Source of the DNA: Veillonella sp.
Lineage (GTDB): Bacteria > Bacillota_C > Negativicutes > Veillonellales > Veillonellaceae
Length of the DNA: 44,070 nt
Assembly: GCA_018367495.1 (NCBI GenBank)
Contig: JAGZGB010000005.1
Location: 1 to 44,070, forward strand
Direction of reading: 5' to 3'
Notes under the pieces: model-generated
Told to the model about the DNA's origin: nothing
What the model saw: the letters and a program-made list of their open reading frames with translations, nothing else
Database searches by the model: none
Translations under genes and position numbers: made by a program
Shown here: one piece after another, positions 16,475-25,596 of the stretch
How the letters are laid out: each line of letters starts with the position of its first letter
Numbering within the stretch: position 1 is the first letter of the stretch

Positions 16475-17376
16475 TATAGTGTCACTCCTTTATGAGATTT
16501 AACTGTGCAATTACCAGCCTTATCAAATACAAGATCTCCACGACGATGATTCCAACAGCCTACGCTGACAGCACAAGAAATAACAGATGGATGGCGTGTA
16601 CCATGTTCAATATTCACACCTAACACGGTTTTATCCCCACCCATGCCTTGAGGACCAATACCGATTTTATTAATTCCATCTTCTAGTAATTGTTCCATAT
16701 AAGCAGCTTTTTCGTTCGGCGCTTTTGAAGATACCGGGCGCATTAATGCCTTTTTAGATAAACCTGCCGCCGTATCAATGGTGGTAGCAATCCCAACACC
16801 TACTAATAGTGGAGGACACGCATTTAAGCCATAGCTTGTCATCAAATCGAGAACGAACTTAGCAACACCTTCATAACCTTCGCCAGGCATCAATGTTTTA
16901 CCAGATCCTGGCAAAGAGCAACCGCCACCAGCCATATAAGGGAAGATTTCTACATCATCACGACCAGGAATGATATCCCAGTGAATATAAGGTGCTGTCA
17001 AACCAATATTTGTACCTGTATTAAATTCATCAAAAGTTTCTACACAATTTAGTCTCAATGGAGCTTCTTGTGTAGCTTTATATGTAGCTTCTTTTAAAAT
17101 TTCTTCTAGCTCACCAAGTAAGGGATAATTAGAACCTACTTTCACCCAAAACTGTAATACCCCTGTATCCTGACAAGAAGGGCGATTAAGTTGTGCTGCT
17201 AAATCCATATTATGTTGCATTGTTTCATAAATAGATTTAGCCATAGGATTTTTTTCATCCTTAGCTAATTCATGGATTTTTTCTTGTACATCATCAGGCA
17301 ATACTTTAGACATATAAGAAATGAAGTTAGCTATTTTATTTGTCATTTCTTGCACTTGTTGTTCTTTCGTACTCAT
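16474..17376 (-). CDS. Class I fumarate hydratase, alpha subunit
   Basis: The larger, 4Fe-4S-bearing subunit of two-component fumarase. The three likely cluster cysteines are Cys68 (RPSCQDTG), Cys153 (GGGCSLPGSGKTLMP) and Cys187 (ACPPLLVGVG). The 300-residue length is usual for the split enzyme. The start chosen is the ATG at 17374-17376, with AGGAGG directly before; an in-frame ATG eight codons upstream lies before that site. Fumarase/tartrate dehydratase cannot be fully separated by eye, but the organism's dicarboxylate metabolism favours fumarase. An AraC-type regulator is encoded upstream on the same strand. Confidence 0.92.
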   Translation of the reverse strand: MSTKEQQVQEMTNKIANFISYMSKVLPDDVQEKIHELAKDEKNPMAKSIYETMQHNMDLAAQLNRPSCQDTGVLQFWVKVGSNYPLLGELEEILKEATYKATQEAPLRLNCVETFDEFNTGTNIGLTAPYIHWDIIPGRDDVEIFPYMAGGGCSLPGSGKTLMPGEGYEGVAKFVLDLMTSYGLNACPPLLVGVGIATTIDTAAGLSKKALMRPVSSKAPNEKAAYMEQLLEDGINKIGIGPQGMGGDKTVLGVNIEHGTRHPSVISCAVSVGCWNHRRGDLVFDKAGNCTVKSHKGVTL

Positions 17377-17756
17377 CGTAAACCTCCTATATGACTTCAT
17401 TATTTGACTCTATATAATATCTATTTGAAACCTTAGCATCATTCAATAGTTACATTGTACTCTTTTTCATAGATATAACTATCCAATTTGCAAGTTCATT
17501 TTTAATAATTAAATATCATCAAAACTATATAAAATGCCTATAATCTAAAATTTTTAGCATTATAAAATATACAATTTCACCCATAATAAAACTAAAAGAG
17601 CATTACTCATCTAAAAGTAATGCTCTTTAACCATATATCTACAGAGGATTATCATATATACAAAATCACCTATACCTAATGATTGTATATTTTTCAAATT
17701 ATGTACATAGCAGAATGCAATTTATGCCATATCATCACCGTATCGAAGCTGAAAAA
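17377..17756. other. Intergenic region between the araC-type gene and fumarase
   Basis: It contains the fumarase leader next to 17377, the terminator at 17595-17628 and AT-rich sequence between. No clear consensus promoter or ORF could be picked out, although fumarase transcription must start in 17380-17594. Confidence 0.5.
17595..17628 (-). terminator. Terminator after the AraC-family regulator gene
   Basis: AAAGAGCATTAC (17595-17606) pairs with GTAATGCTCTTT (17617-17628), followed on the minus strand by TAGTTTTATT. It is about 130 bases past the regulator's stop. Confidence 0.8.
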
Positions 17757-18785
17757 TTAAGATGATAGTTTTTTAACAACAATCTCCAGTTCTTCCTTAA
17801 CGTCCTGTAATTTTTGATTAGCACGCTCTAATTCAAGACTATATAAAGAATCGGCTTTATAAGGTCCACAAGATTCTAAGATCTTCATAATATCTTTTTC
17901 TTGAGTGGAAATAATTTCCTTCCAATCATGTAACTTTGTCTTGCGTCCTATCTCTTTTGCTTGCTTTCTATATTCAGATGGAGTTGTATGGAACCGCTTC
18001 TTAAATGCCACATTGAAGGCCTTAATATCTGCAAATCCACAACTGCTAGCAATATGTGCGACCCCATCATTAGAGTTAACCAGACGGACTGTTGCCTCTC
18101 GCAATCTCAAGCGCAATACATACTCAAGAAAAGAAACACCTAACTGGCGTTTAAAGAATTGAGATGTATAGTTAACATTATAACCACCTATCTTTGCAAT
18201 ATCTTCTAACTCAATCTTCTGTTGATAGTTTTCATCGATATAAGCAATCATTTTATCAAAGGTGGCTACGGTCATATCCGCAGGTTTTGTATGTACAGGG
18301 ATAGACTTGACCGCATCAATTTCACGATATATAGCACTAGTCAAAGCCAAATAATGATGTTCCAGACATAATTGATAATCAGGACTTTTACCATTCACCA
18401 TTAACAACATCATTTGTGCTGCATGATGCCGTAATGACGTAAAGAAGAGATTGTTCCGATTACTTGTATCTGAACGCAATACAAATTGATACATTCCAAA
18501 GTTAGGATCAAAGTGTTGAAAAAACTCCTTACTTATATGGATAACAAGAGCTGTTGTATCCTCCTCTAAAGCCAATGTAGCATGTCCTACTTGAGGAGAC
18601 ATAATGATGCTATCAAGAGGTTCCATTGTAAAGACCTCACTGTTACAACTCATATCTATTCGACCCTTTAACAAAACTAAGATTTCTACCCCTCTATGCC
18701 AGTTGTAATGATAGGTACTAACCTTATATATATCACTATTGAAATCTATATGGTTATGTTTATAGGTATAGTGAAAGTAATCCAT
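17757..18785 (-). CDS. AraC family transcriptional regulator with cupin sensor domain
   Basis: A 342-residue DNA-binding regulator. Residues about 15-110 form a cupin-type ligand-binding domain (HYNWHRGVEILVLLKGRI). Residues about 180-280 form the two AraC helix-turn-helix motifs; IAKIGGYNVNYTSQFFKRQ and the diagnostic FADIKAFNVAFKKRFHTTPSEYRK are clear. A further 55 residues, with a coiled-coil-like tail at about 310-340, follow the DNA-binding domain, which is unusual for the family. It lies upstream of the fumarase genes in the same direction, separated by a terminator; control of fumarase or the moeA cluster is possible but unproven. The ligand is unknown. Confidence 0.88.
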   Translation of the reverse strand: MDYFHYTYKHNHIDFNSDIYKVSTYHYNWHRGVEILVLLKGRIDMSCNSEVFTMEPLDSIIMSPQVGHATLALEEDTTALVIHISKEFFQHFDPNFGMYQFVLRSDTSNRNNLFFTSLRHHAAQMMLLMVNGKSPDYQLCLEHHYLALTSAIYREIDAVKSIPVHTKPADMTVATFDKMIAYIDENYQQKIELEDIAKIGGYNVNYTSQFFKRQLGVSFLEYVLRLRLREATVRLVNSNDGVAHIASSCGFADIKAFNVAFKKRFHTTPSEYRKQAKEIGRKTKLHDWKEIISTQEKDIMKILESCGPYKADSLYSLELERANQKLQDVKEELEIVVKKLSS

Positions 18786-18814
18786 AGTTGCAAAACTCTC
18801 CCTGAAATATCAAA

Positions 18815-18846
18815 AATGCATCCCTTATAAATCCAAGAGATGCATT
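18815..18846 (-). terminator. Terminator after moeA
   Basis: AATGCATC (18815-18822) pairs with GATGCATT (18839-18846), followed on the minus strand by TTTTTGAT. It is 75 bases past the moeA stop and just before the AraC-type gene. Confidence 0.75.
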
Positions 18847-18920
18847 CATTATGATATATATATTAAACAACGGTCAACAGAAATTTTAAACCCACTCTAA
18901 GGCATAAACTGTGACACATA

Positions 18921-20156
18921 TCAGATAGCAGGCAGCAATTCTAACAAATATACATTGAAAGTATCACCTGATCGTACTTCATGTACACCACGCGGAATAC
19001 ATGCCAATGCATTCACCGTATATAGGCCTAACATACTACTACTATTAAAATGACGATTAGCCACAAAATGTGGGGCACCACCGCCGAATACGACTTTACC
19101 TTGTACATAACGATCAAAAGCATTACGCTTAAAGATTTCCGAATCCATCACACAGGCCACGACCGGTGTTGTCCAATTTGGCAAGCCTTTATAACGTTTC
19201 AATGTTGGTACTACAATTAGATGCCAACCATTAAATGCAGCTCCAGGATTACCAGATAGCCCAAAGATGATTTGACCGTTAGGTGTCATAGCACCATAGG
19301 ATGCAGCACCTGGACGCATTTGAATGCGCTCATAAATGGATTTAGCTCCTAATTTTTCATAAATTAGAGGCATTGTATCAAACAGCCCTACAGATACACC
19401 GCCAGAGCTGATGATAACATCAGCATTTTCACTGAGTTTCATTACATGGTCAATTTCAGAATCAAGTGCTTCTGGAGCATCACTCACATGATAGTGCGTA
19501 ATCTTATGAAACCCTAAATCCTCCAAGAGTCCACAAATCATAGCTCTATTAGAGTTATAAATTTTACCAGGTGTTAAACTTTCACCAGGTTCAATCACCT
19601 CATGACCAGAGGTAAGGACAAGCACACGAGGCATTGCATTGACAGCAACCTCAGTCAACCCCAGACCAGTCAAAATAGTTTGTACCGTTGAGGTTATCTC
19701 TGTACCACGTGGAATCACAGTAGTTCCAGCACTACATTCCTCACCTTGAGGGATGATATGATCGCCACATTTGTATTTACCTTGAATTGTGATTGTTGTA
19801 CCTGGTTCTCCGGAACCAGCCACCTGTTCTTGCATAATAACAGTATCACATGTATCTGGTATAGGTGCGCCTGTCATAATACGCACTGCATGGCCTGGTG
19901 CAACAGGGTGTTTCCATACAACGCCGGCGCCTATAATACCGTCAACAATATACTCATTACACTCTGCTTTGAAGGAAATGGCATAACCATCCATAGCAGA
20001 CTTCGGAAAGGCTGGTACATCTGTAGGTGCAATAATATCCTCTGCCAACACATATCCTTTAGCAAACTTAATATCAATCGTTTCTACTATATGAACTTGG
20101 GTTTGTAAGGCCTCATCCCATAACCGAAGGGCCTCTTCAACAGTAACGACGGCCAT
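18921..20156 (-). CDS. moeA: Molybdopterin molybdenumtransferase
   Basis: MoeA inserts molybdate into adenylylated molybdopterin to give active molybdenum cofactor. The 411-residue protein has the normal domain order: N-terminal FPKSAMDGYAISF (about 48-60), the IMTGAPIPDTCDTVIMQE block (about 93-110), the SSGGVSVGLFD loop (about 250-260) of the MogA-like domain, FGLSGNPGAAFNGW (about 298-311), and a C-terminal beta domain. It overlaps the end of mobAB by 20 bases and has a GAGGAG ribosome binding site, so both are in one operon. With mobAB it would yield the MGD form of the cofactor used by formate dehydrogenase- or nitrate reductase-type enzymes. Confidence 0.94.
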   Translation of the reverse strand: MAVVTVEEALRLWDEALQTQVHIVETIDIKFAKGYVLAEDIIAPTDVPAFPKSAMDGYAISFKAECNEYIVDGIIGAGVVWKHPVAPGHAVRIMTGAPIPDTCDTVIMQEQVAGSGEPGTTITIQGKYKCGDHIIPQGEECSAGTTVIPRGTEITSTVQTILTGLGLTEVAVNAMPRVLVLTSGHEVIEPGESLTPGKIYNSNRAMICGLLEDLGFHKITHYHVSDAPEALDSEIDHVMKLSENADVIISSGGVSVGLFDTMPLIYEKLGAKSIYERIQMRPGAASYGAMTPNGQIIFGLSGNPGAAFNGWHLIVVPTLKRYKGLPNWTTPVVACVMDSEIFKRNAFDRYVQGKVVFGGGAPHFVANRHFNSSSMLGLYTVNALACIPRGVHEVRSGDTFNVYLLELLPAI

Positions 20157-21261
20157 GTAAACTCCTCATCATTTCCTGTATGTGACGTACTAATCCAGGT
20201 ACGTCTTGGTCTAACTTGCTAATTTCAATTGTAGCTACTCGGTCCGTTGCATCCGAGATAAGCTCTTCCGTATGTCCCTCTTGTGTTACCTCTATAATTG
20301 GGGCAATACCTTGGGACCGTGTTTCTAGTATAACTATATCTACAGGCATAAACTGTGATATTTCATACAGATTAGATTGTTCTTTCGTCCGTATCCGAAC
20401 CGCTGTTTCATTAGGCCCAGCAATAGCCACCGCATCAGCTCCCGCTCTATAAGAAAGGTCTGTATCGGTCCCTTCATGATCCATTTGAAAGCCATGCTTA
20501 TCACTCTTTACAACACCAACAGAAAGTCCCGCTTGTTGTAATTCAGATACAAGACGAGTTACAACCGTAGTCTTACCAGTTTTGCGTTTTGATGCTACAA
20601 CACTGATAAGTGGAACTCGACGAAACTCATTTTCTGCTAAAGCACGAGCCCATTGATAGTCATCATAATGATTTACATTACTTAACTCCCAACCATAATC
20701 TGCGGCATCAATAGTTTCAACATGACCCATTATATTAAGGGCATGATGCAATGATACATCCTCACCAGCCAGAATAGTTGGAAGTAATGATGCAATATGA
20801 GGCTTGTAAATACCTGCCATAGGTTCTGGCTTGCCAGCACCTCCCGTAGGAACTATGGCAGTCCAATTGTTATGATTCACTTGATATAGCCAATCATAAT
20901 ATAAATCCATAGACATAAATGGCATATCTACAGCCATCACCGCATATGCAGAACTGGGCCCAACAGCTAGTGCACTATAAAGACCACCGAGCGGACCACA
21001 GCGTTCAACAACATCCCGAACAATAGAAACTTTTTCTTTTTCATCATTCGATAATGTATCAATAATGTGTGTCTGAATAGCATCACGTAATTGCTCATCA
21101 TCACCAATAGAGATAAGAATATCTGCTACATCTGCATCTAATCCTTTACGCAACGCATGAGATATGAGGCTTTCACCATTAACCCAAGGTAATAAAGCCT
21201 TAGGCTGTCCCATACGAGAACTCAAGCCACCAGCTAAAATGATTAAACCTAACTTATTCAC
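20137..21261 (-). CDS. mobAB: MobA-MobB fusion: Moco guanylyltransferase and GTP-binding partner
   Basis: A two-domain protein of 374 residues. Residues 1-200 are MobA, which transfers GMP to molybdopterin: LAGGLSSRMGQPKALLP is at 9-25 and AVDMPF at 110-115. Residues about 215-374 are MobB: P-loop ASKRKTGKTT at 223-232, and the VKSDKHGF motif at 251-258. MobA and MobB are often separate; the fused form occurs in several Firmicutes. The start is GTG at 21259-21261, overlapping the end of the thiT-like gene by 8 bases; moeA overlaps its 3' end. The three genes are therefore tightly coupled. The product supplies MGD cofactor to molybdoenzymes encoded elsewhere. Confidence 0.94.
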   Translation of the reverse strand: MNKLGLIILAGGLSSRMGQPKALLPWVNGESLISHALRKGLDADVADILISIGDDEQLRDAIQTHIIDTLSNDEKEKVSIVRDVVERCGPLGGLYSALAVGPSSAYAVMAVDMPFMSMDLYYDWLYQVNHNNWTAIVPTGGAGKPEPMAGIYKPHIASLLPTILAGEDVSLHHALNIMGHVETIDAADYGWELSNVNHYDDYQWARALAENEFRRVPLISVVASKRKTGKTTVVTRLVSELQQAGLSVGVVKSDKHGFQMDHEGTDTDLSYRAGADAVAIAGPNETAVRIRTKEQSNLYEISQFMPVDIVILETRSQGIAPIIEVTQEGHTEELISDATDRVATIEISKLDQDVPGLVRHIQEMMRSLHGRRYC

Positions 21262-21784
21262 GATGTCCTAATCCTCGTTTAACACCTTTATATATGAATA
21301 ATAAAACAATAATATTTAATATACCATCAGGTATCATATAAGTAGCATTATAAATCATGGAATAAATCCACGGATTTTGACCTTGGGGAGCATAGCTAGC
21401 AAATACAACTGCACCACTCACAACAGTGGCAATCCAGCGTAACGCAATACCTACAATAGAGCCTGTGATAAGACCAGAAATAGAATCCTTGAAATACCCA
21501 CATACACCAATAGCACCATAAGCTACTAGATAATCTAATATAATACTTAAATAATGTACAGATGATTTAAATCCTAGAATAAAGTGTAAGATACCATATA
21601 CAACACCGGCAAAGATGCCCCTTGTTCCTCCCCAACGGTATGCATAGATCATAAGTGGGACTAAAGCTGCGGCCTTAATAGAACCACCTTGCGGCATATG
21701 GAAAACTGTAATAAATGACAATACTTGTGCAATTGCAATTGCTACCCCTGCCTCTGCGAGCATGCGAGTTTTAGACTGATTCAT
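21254..21784 (-). CDS. ThiT-like energy-coupling factor (ECF) substrate-binding membrane protein
   Basis: A 176-residue integral membrane protein with about six helices, of the ThiT (thiamine-specific ECF S-component) family. Family-like segments are HMPQGGSIKAAALVPLMIYAYRWG near residues 30-55 and the C-terminal IYNATYMIPDGILNII, where ThiT proteins carry ligand-binding residues. It would deliver its vitamin substrate through a shared ECF module encoded elsewhere. No TPP riboswitch is visible upstream. The ATG at 21782-21784 follows AGGAGG; an earlier ATG is in frame but precedes that site. It is the first gene of a set overlapping mobAB, so its substrate may be linked to molybdenum cofactor rather than thiamine. 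Confidence 0.75.
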   Translation of the reverse strand: MNQSKTRMLAEAGVAIAIAQVLSFITVFHMPQGGSIKAAALVPLMIYAYRWGGTRGIFAGVVYGILHFILGFKSSVHYLSIILDYLVAYGAIGVCGYFKDSISGLITGSIVGIALRWIATVVSGAVVFASYAPQGQNPWIYSMIYNATYMIPDGILNIIVLLFIYKGVKRGLGHRE

Positions 21785-21883
21785 GTTATTCAACCTCCTA
21801 TTTACCATATGTATATATAACTATATATAGTATTTATATAATCTACTTGTATTGTACTACACATCCTTCCTGAGTCCAAACAA

Positions 21884-21896
21884 AATATTCGGAACG
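21884..21896. promoter_or_regulatory. PurBox-like site upstream of guaC
   Basis: AATATTCGGAACG matches the reverse PurBox (AWWGTTCGGWWWT) in 10 of 13 positions and lies directly before the guaC -35 element. Similar sites flank the nucleobase permease promoter. Regulation is inferred. Confidence 0.3.
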
Positions 21897-21898
21897 TA

Positions 21899-21927
21899 TT
21901 GAAAATTTTACGACTCTCTTGTATAAT
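21899..21927 (+). promoter_or_regulatory. guaC promoter
   Basis: TTGAAA (21899-21904), a 17-base spacer and a perfect TATAAT (21922-21927). The TTG of this -35 could be mistaken for a start codon in frame with guaC. Confidence 0.85.
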
Positions 21928-21970
21928 GGTACAGGTTCAACTTGTAATACTCGAAGGAGATATAGAAAAT

Positions 21971-22957
21971 ATGATTAACACAACGAACATCTTTGATTAT
22001 GAAGACGTGCAATTAATTCCTAATAAATGTATCGTAACTAGCCGTAGCGAATGTGATACACATGTAAAATTAGGTAATCGCACATTCCGCTTGCCAGTAG
22101 TTCCTGCAAATATGCAAACTATTATCGACGAAGAATTAGCAGAAAAATTAGCTCGTGAAGGTTATTTCTATATTATGCATCGTTTCCAACCAGAACGTCG
22201 TATGGACTTTGTAAAACGCATGCACGACCTTAACTTATATTCTTCTATTTCCATTGGTGTAAAACCAGAAGAATTTACTTTAGTTGACGAATTCAAAAAA
22301 GCAAACTTAACACCTGAATACATCACAATCGATATTGCTCACGGTCATTCCAATGCAGTAATCGATATGATACAATATATCAAAAAGAACTTACCGGAAA
22401 CTTTTGTTATCGCTGGTAACGTAGGTACTCCAGAAGCAGTTCGCGAACTCGAAAATGCTGGTGCTGATGCAACTAAAGTTGGTATCGGTCCTGGTAAAGT
22501 TTGTATCACTAAATTAAAAACTGGCTTCGGTACTGGTGGTTGGCAATTGGCTGCTGTTCGCTGGTGCGCAAAAGCAGCTACTAAACCTATCATCGCTGAC
22601 GGCGGTATCCGTGATCATGGTGACATTGCTAAATCTATTCGCTTTGGCGCTACTATGGTTATGATTGGCTCCCTCTTTGCAGGGCATCAAGAATCCCCAG
22701 GGGAAGAAAAAATCGTTGACGGCAAAGCAGTAAAAGAATACTTTGGTTCTGCGTCTGAATTCCAAAAAGGGGAACGCAAAAACGTAGAAGGTAAAAAAAT
22801 CTTCATCGATTCCAAAGGTTCTATCTTTGATACATTAGTTGAAATGGAACAAGATTTGCAATCTGCTATCTCTTACGCTGGTGGTACTACTCTACAAGCA
22901 ATCCGCAAAGTAGACTATGTACTTGTTAAAAACTCCATCTTCAACGGCGATCGTTAA
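21971..22957 (+). CDS. guaC: GMP reductase
   Basis: NADPH-dependent enzyme that deaminates GMP to IMP, letting guanine nucleotides be converted back towards adenine nucleotides. The TIM-barrel family matches GMP reductase rather than IMP dehydrogenase: there are no CBS domains and the length is 328. The catalytic cysteine is about Cys178 in [17 protein letters not shown], and VVPANMQTI near residue 43 is typical of the GuaC type 2 branch. GAAGGAG precedes the ATG at 21971. A longer frame starting at 21899 would begin inside the promoter and is rejected. It is the only long plus-strand metabolic gene here and is monocistronic. Confidence 0.93.
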   Translation: MINTTNIFDYEDVQLIPNKCIVTSRSECDTHVKLGNRTFRLPVVPANMQTIIDEELAEKLAREGYFYIMHRFQPERRMDFVKRMHDLNLYSSISIGVKPEEFTLVDEFKKANLTPEYITIDIAHGHSNAVIDMIQYIKKNLPETFVIAGNVGTPEAVRELENAGADATKVGIGPGKVCITKLKTGFGTGGWQLAAVRWCAKAATKPIIADGGIRDHGDIAKSIRFGATMVMIGSLFAGHQESPGEEKIVDGKAVKEYFGSASEFQKGERKNVEGKKIFIDSKGSIFDTLVEMEQDLQSAISYAGGTTLQAIRKVDYVLVKNSIFNGDR

Positions 22958-22977
22958 TACAATATTACATGTAAAAG

Positions 22978-23004
22978 CCACAGGATTTATCCTGTGGTTT
23001 TTTT
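22978..23004 (+). terminator. guaC terminator
   Basis: CCACAGGA/TCCTGTGG hairpin with a TTTA loop, followed by seven T, 20 bases past the guaC stop. Confidence 0.93.
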
Positions 23005-23074
23005 GTATCTCATCGATGTTATGTATATATTACGGATCAACATATCTGTAATAAAATTTCCATATTTCATAAAA

Positions 23075-23107
23075 TTAGCCCCAAAGATATTTCATCTTTG
23101 AGGCTAT
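23075..23107 (-). terminator. Terminator after the MFS transporter gene
   Basis: TAGCCYCAAAGAT-type arms pair (one mismatch) around a 5-base loop, followed on the minus strand by AATTTTATG. It starts 5 bases past the transporter's stop. Confidence 0.8.
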
Positions 23108-23111
23108 TATT

Positions 23112-24296
23112 TTAAGCGTCTATTTCTTTTGATTTGCCCATTAACATATAAGCGTATTTACCAATACCTGCACTCACTACAAGTAATGTAGTCAATACGA
23201 TAAATGCTACTGTAAGACTTGCGCCATGAGCAATGAAACCAATCAATGCTGGTCCCATTAAAATTCCCATATAACCAAGCATCGTAGATGTTGCCACAGC
23301 TTGTGTCATAGGAATTACATTTTGTTCCCCCATGGCAGAGAACAAGTTTGGTACTACCATAGCTAAGGCAATACCAAGTAATAAATACGTATACATAGAG
23401 CCATAACCTGGTAAGAATACAATAAGCCCCATTGCAATAGCGCCAAGTAAATAACCACCAACGACAACTTGCTTAGATGTTAAGTGTTTACCAATTGTAT
23501 TCCCTAGCAAACGGCCAATACACATAGTACCATTAAAGAGCATAACCCCCATAACGGCCTCTTCAATAATGATACCTTTATCTTCGAATAAGTATAATGC
23601 ACTCCAATCCCCTACGGCACCTTCAACTAAGTAGGATACAAAGGACAATAACCCAAAGATAATAGCAATGGGATGGAAAGATAATGGGCTTTTAGATTTT
23701 TTAACAACCTTTGCATTTGGATCACTACCAAAGATCAACATAAATTGGCTAACCAAAACCATGGTAATGAATAATACAATCAGAAGTCCCCAAATACTTT
23801 CATTAACAGGTAAGGACAATATTTTTAAAAGAATGAGCAAAACACCGGCACCGGCAAAACCGCCTAAACTCCATCCACCGTGGTAAGCACCCATTAAGTG
23901 CTTTTTACTCACCTTTTCAGTTAAAATAGCTTGTAAATTAGCAGATGCCCCACTGAGGCCTACACCAATACCAAAGAAAAATAAAGTAGCTGTAGTCGTA
24001 GCAATTGTAGAACACATGGTAACAACAGCAAGAGATAACATCCCAATAAAGCTAGCTAGTAAAACGACTTTCTTGCATCCAAAGTTCTCTACTAGCTTAC
24101 CAGCTATGGCCATGGACAAACAAGAGCCTACACCGAGCACTAAAATCATGGAACCAAGTACATCTTCACCGATACTAAGCTTTGCTTTTAAATATGGTAC
24201 AAAGCCAGCCCATAAAGCTGTATACATACCGGGAATAAAAAATCCTCCAAAGGCACCACGAATATTTGCTGTTGAAATAGAAACTTGATTGTTCAT
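23112..24296 (-). CDS. MFS family transporter
   Basis: Inner-membrane major facilitator superfamily protein of 394 residues with 12 predicted helices. The segment GFFIPGMYTALWAGFVPYLKAKLSIGEDVLGSMIL starts helix 1, and the loop-2/3 region (GKLVENFGCKKVVLLASF) resembles the MFS motif A. The overall pattern resembles the FucP/YbjJ-like branch (sugar or unknown solute), but the substrate cannot be read from sequence. The start is the ATG at 24294-24296 with GAAAGGATG ahead. A 30-codon in-frame extension upstream is open but lacks a ribosome binding site. It is flanked by terminators and probably transcribed alone. Confidence 0.82.
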   Translation of the reverse strand: MNNQVSISTANIRGAFGGFFIPGMYTALWAGFVPYLKAKLSIGEDVLGSMILVLGVGSCLSMAIAGKLVENFGCKKVVLLASFIGMLSLAVVTMCSTIATTTATLFFFGIGVGLSGASANLQAILTEKVSKKHLMGAYHGGWSLGGFAGAGVLLILLKILSLPVNESIWGLLIVLFITMVLVSQFMLIFGSDPNAKVVKKSKSPLSFHPIAIIFGLLSFVSYLVEGAVGDWSALYLFEDKGIIIEEAVMGVMLFNGTMCIGRLLGNTIGKHLTSKQVVVGGYLLGAIAMGLIVFLPGYGSMYTYLLLGIALAMVVPNLFSAMGEQNVIPMTQAVATSTMLGYMGILMGPALIGFIAHGASLTVAFIVLTTLLVVSAGIGKYAYMLMGKSKEIDA

Positions 24297-24420
24297 TACA
24301 TCCTTTCTGGCTTCTAGAACCGTCCGGCGAAGAAAGGCCCTTTTTATCCGCAAAGCGCTAAAACTTGCACCATTACAGGAAACCATTTTAATTACATATG
24401 ATTTATTATTGAAATATAAT

Positions 24421-24451
24421 AACCCTCTTTACAGAAAATGTAAAGAGGGTT
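24421..24451 (-). terminator. Hairpin terminator after the DUF805 gene
   Basis: AACCCTCTTTACA (24421-24433) pairs perfectly with TGTAAAGAGGGTT (24439-24451). The U-run on the minus strand is weak (ATTATATTT). It is 25 bases past the stop. Confidence 0.75.
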
Positions 24452-24475
24452 ATTTAGTAAAACTCAAGAACAACT

Positions 24476-25504
24476 TTATTCGTTAATAGAATTTAATTCA
24501 ACGCTATTTATAGATGGTTTAAATACAGTCATATATAAAGTATAGATATTAATAAATGGAATAAACATGGATATTAACCAATAAGCACTAAGACCCGTAT
24601 CATGTAATCGTCTAACAGTACAACTAATATTAGCTAATATATACCATATCCAAAAGATCCAATAGATAACTAGACTAGCAACAATGGCAGTTTCTACATT
24701 AAATATGTTTTCATAGAAGTAAAACAAAACAGAGTTGAGCGCACTTGTTATAATCTGGAACATAAATACACCCCAGTATAACTCTTGTCTTTTTGCTCTA
24801 GTTCGATAATCAAACAACTTATTGATAAACATGTTTCTAAAGGAATCTATGGAATGAGATAAACCAATTGTATCCCAATAATCTTCCCTCTTTTTATCAT
24901 CGCTAGAACTATATATCGGTTTATAGGTGATAATATATTCTCCACTCCGCTGCTTTCCATTTGGCAAACCATATTGATTAGCAACTTTATTAGAAGGCAC
25001 AAAGATTAGCAATAAGAATACTATATACTCATAGAAAAGATAAATGTAAAAGTCTGCAGTCACTCTAATATCTATATCTATAAGGCTTTGATTATATCCC
25101 CAATAGCCTAGAAGTAATATATTAAAAATTAAAATAATATACTGTAAACACCGCCCAATAGCACTACCACTATAATCATTTAATCGTCTTTTACCTAATT
25201 CTGATAGCATAAAAGCACCTAGAAGATTGATGACAATTGTCATGATAAAAAATATCGGCTCATCAATATAATAATCAGAGGTGAGAACAATTCGTCCAAA
25301 ATAGTTAGAAAAAGTATCATTTGGGGTTAACTTTAAAGAGTCTACAATACCTAAAAAAATTATTAAATTGCCAATATAGACTTCTAAGAGAAGAAATAAC
25401 ACCCCTATAAGGTATGGAAATCTTGTTAGCCTTTGATTAAGAAAAAGATTCTTAATATTAGACTTTAATAATAGCCATTCATCAAAAAAGTTAAAGTTAA
25501 TCAT
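24476..25504 (-). CDS. Membrane protein with two DUF805-like halves
   Basis: A 342-residue integral membrane protein. The second half (about 225-342) is a typical DUF805 domain: FDYRTRAKRQELYWGVFMFQI at the start, paired helices, then TVRRLHDTGLSAYWL and FIPFINIYTLYMTVFKPS. The first half (about 20-180) follows the same plan more loosely: NQRLTRFPYLIGVLFLLLE, GKRRLNDYSGS, and FVPSNKVANQYG. So it appears to be an internal duplication joined by a charged linker (about 185-222). DUF805 function is unknown; most proteins have a single copy. No operon partner is evident; a hairpin follows. Confidence 0.7.
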   Translation of the reverse strand: MINFNFFDEWLLLKSNIKNLFLNQRLTRFPYLIGVLFLLLEVYIGNLIIFLGIVDSLKLTPNDTFSNYFGRIVLTSDYYIDEPIFFIMTIVINLLGAFMLSELGKRRLNDYSGSAIGRCLQYIILIFNILLLGYWGYNQSLIDIDIRVTADFYIYLFYEYIVFLLLIFVPSNKVANQYGLPNGKQRSGEYIITYKPIYSSSDDKKREDYWDTIGLSHSIDSFRNMFINKLFDYRTRAKRQELYWGVFMFQIITSALNSVLFYFYENIFNVETAIVASLVIYWIFWIWYILANISCTVRRLHDTGLSAYWLISMFIPFINIYTLYMTVFKPSINSVELNSINE

Positions 25505-25596
25505 TCAAGTCCCGTATTTCATATATCTAAAAAACATTAATAACAGTACTAAATAGTACCATAACATATTACACAAGTTTTAGTATATATCTAAGT

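Noticed and set aside
21809..21898. TPP riboswitch upstream of the thiT-like gene
   Set aside because: The CTGAGA and neighbouring conserved blocks are absent in the right orientation, and the leader is too short.
21899..21970. N-terminal extension of guaC starting at TTG 21899
   Set aside because: This TTG is the first half of the -35 element, and a strong ribosome binding site precedes the ATG at 21971.
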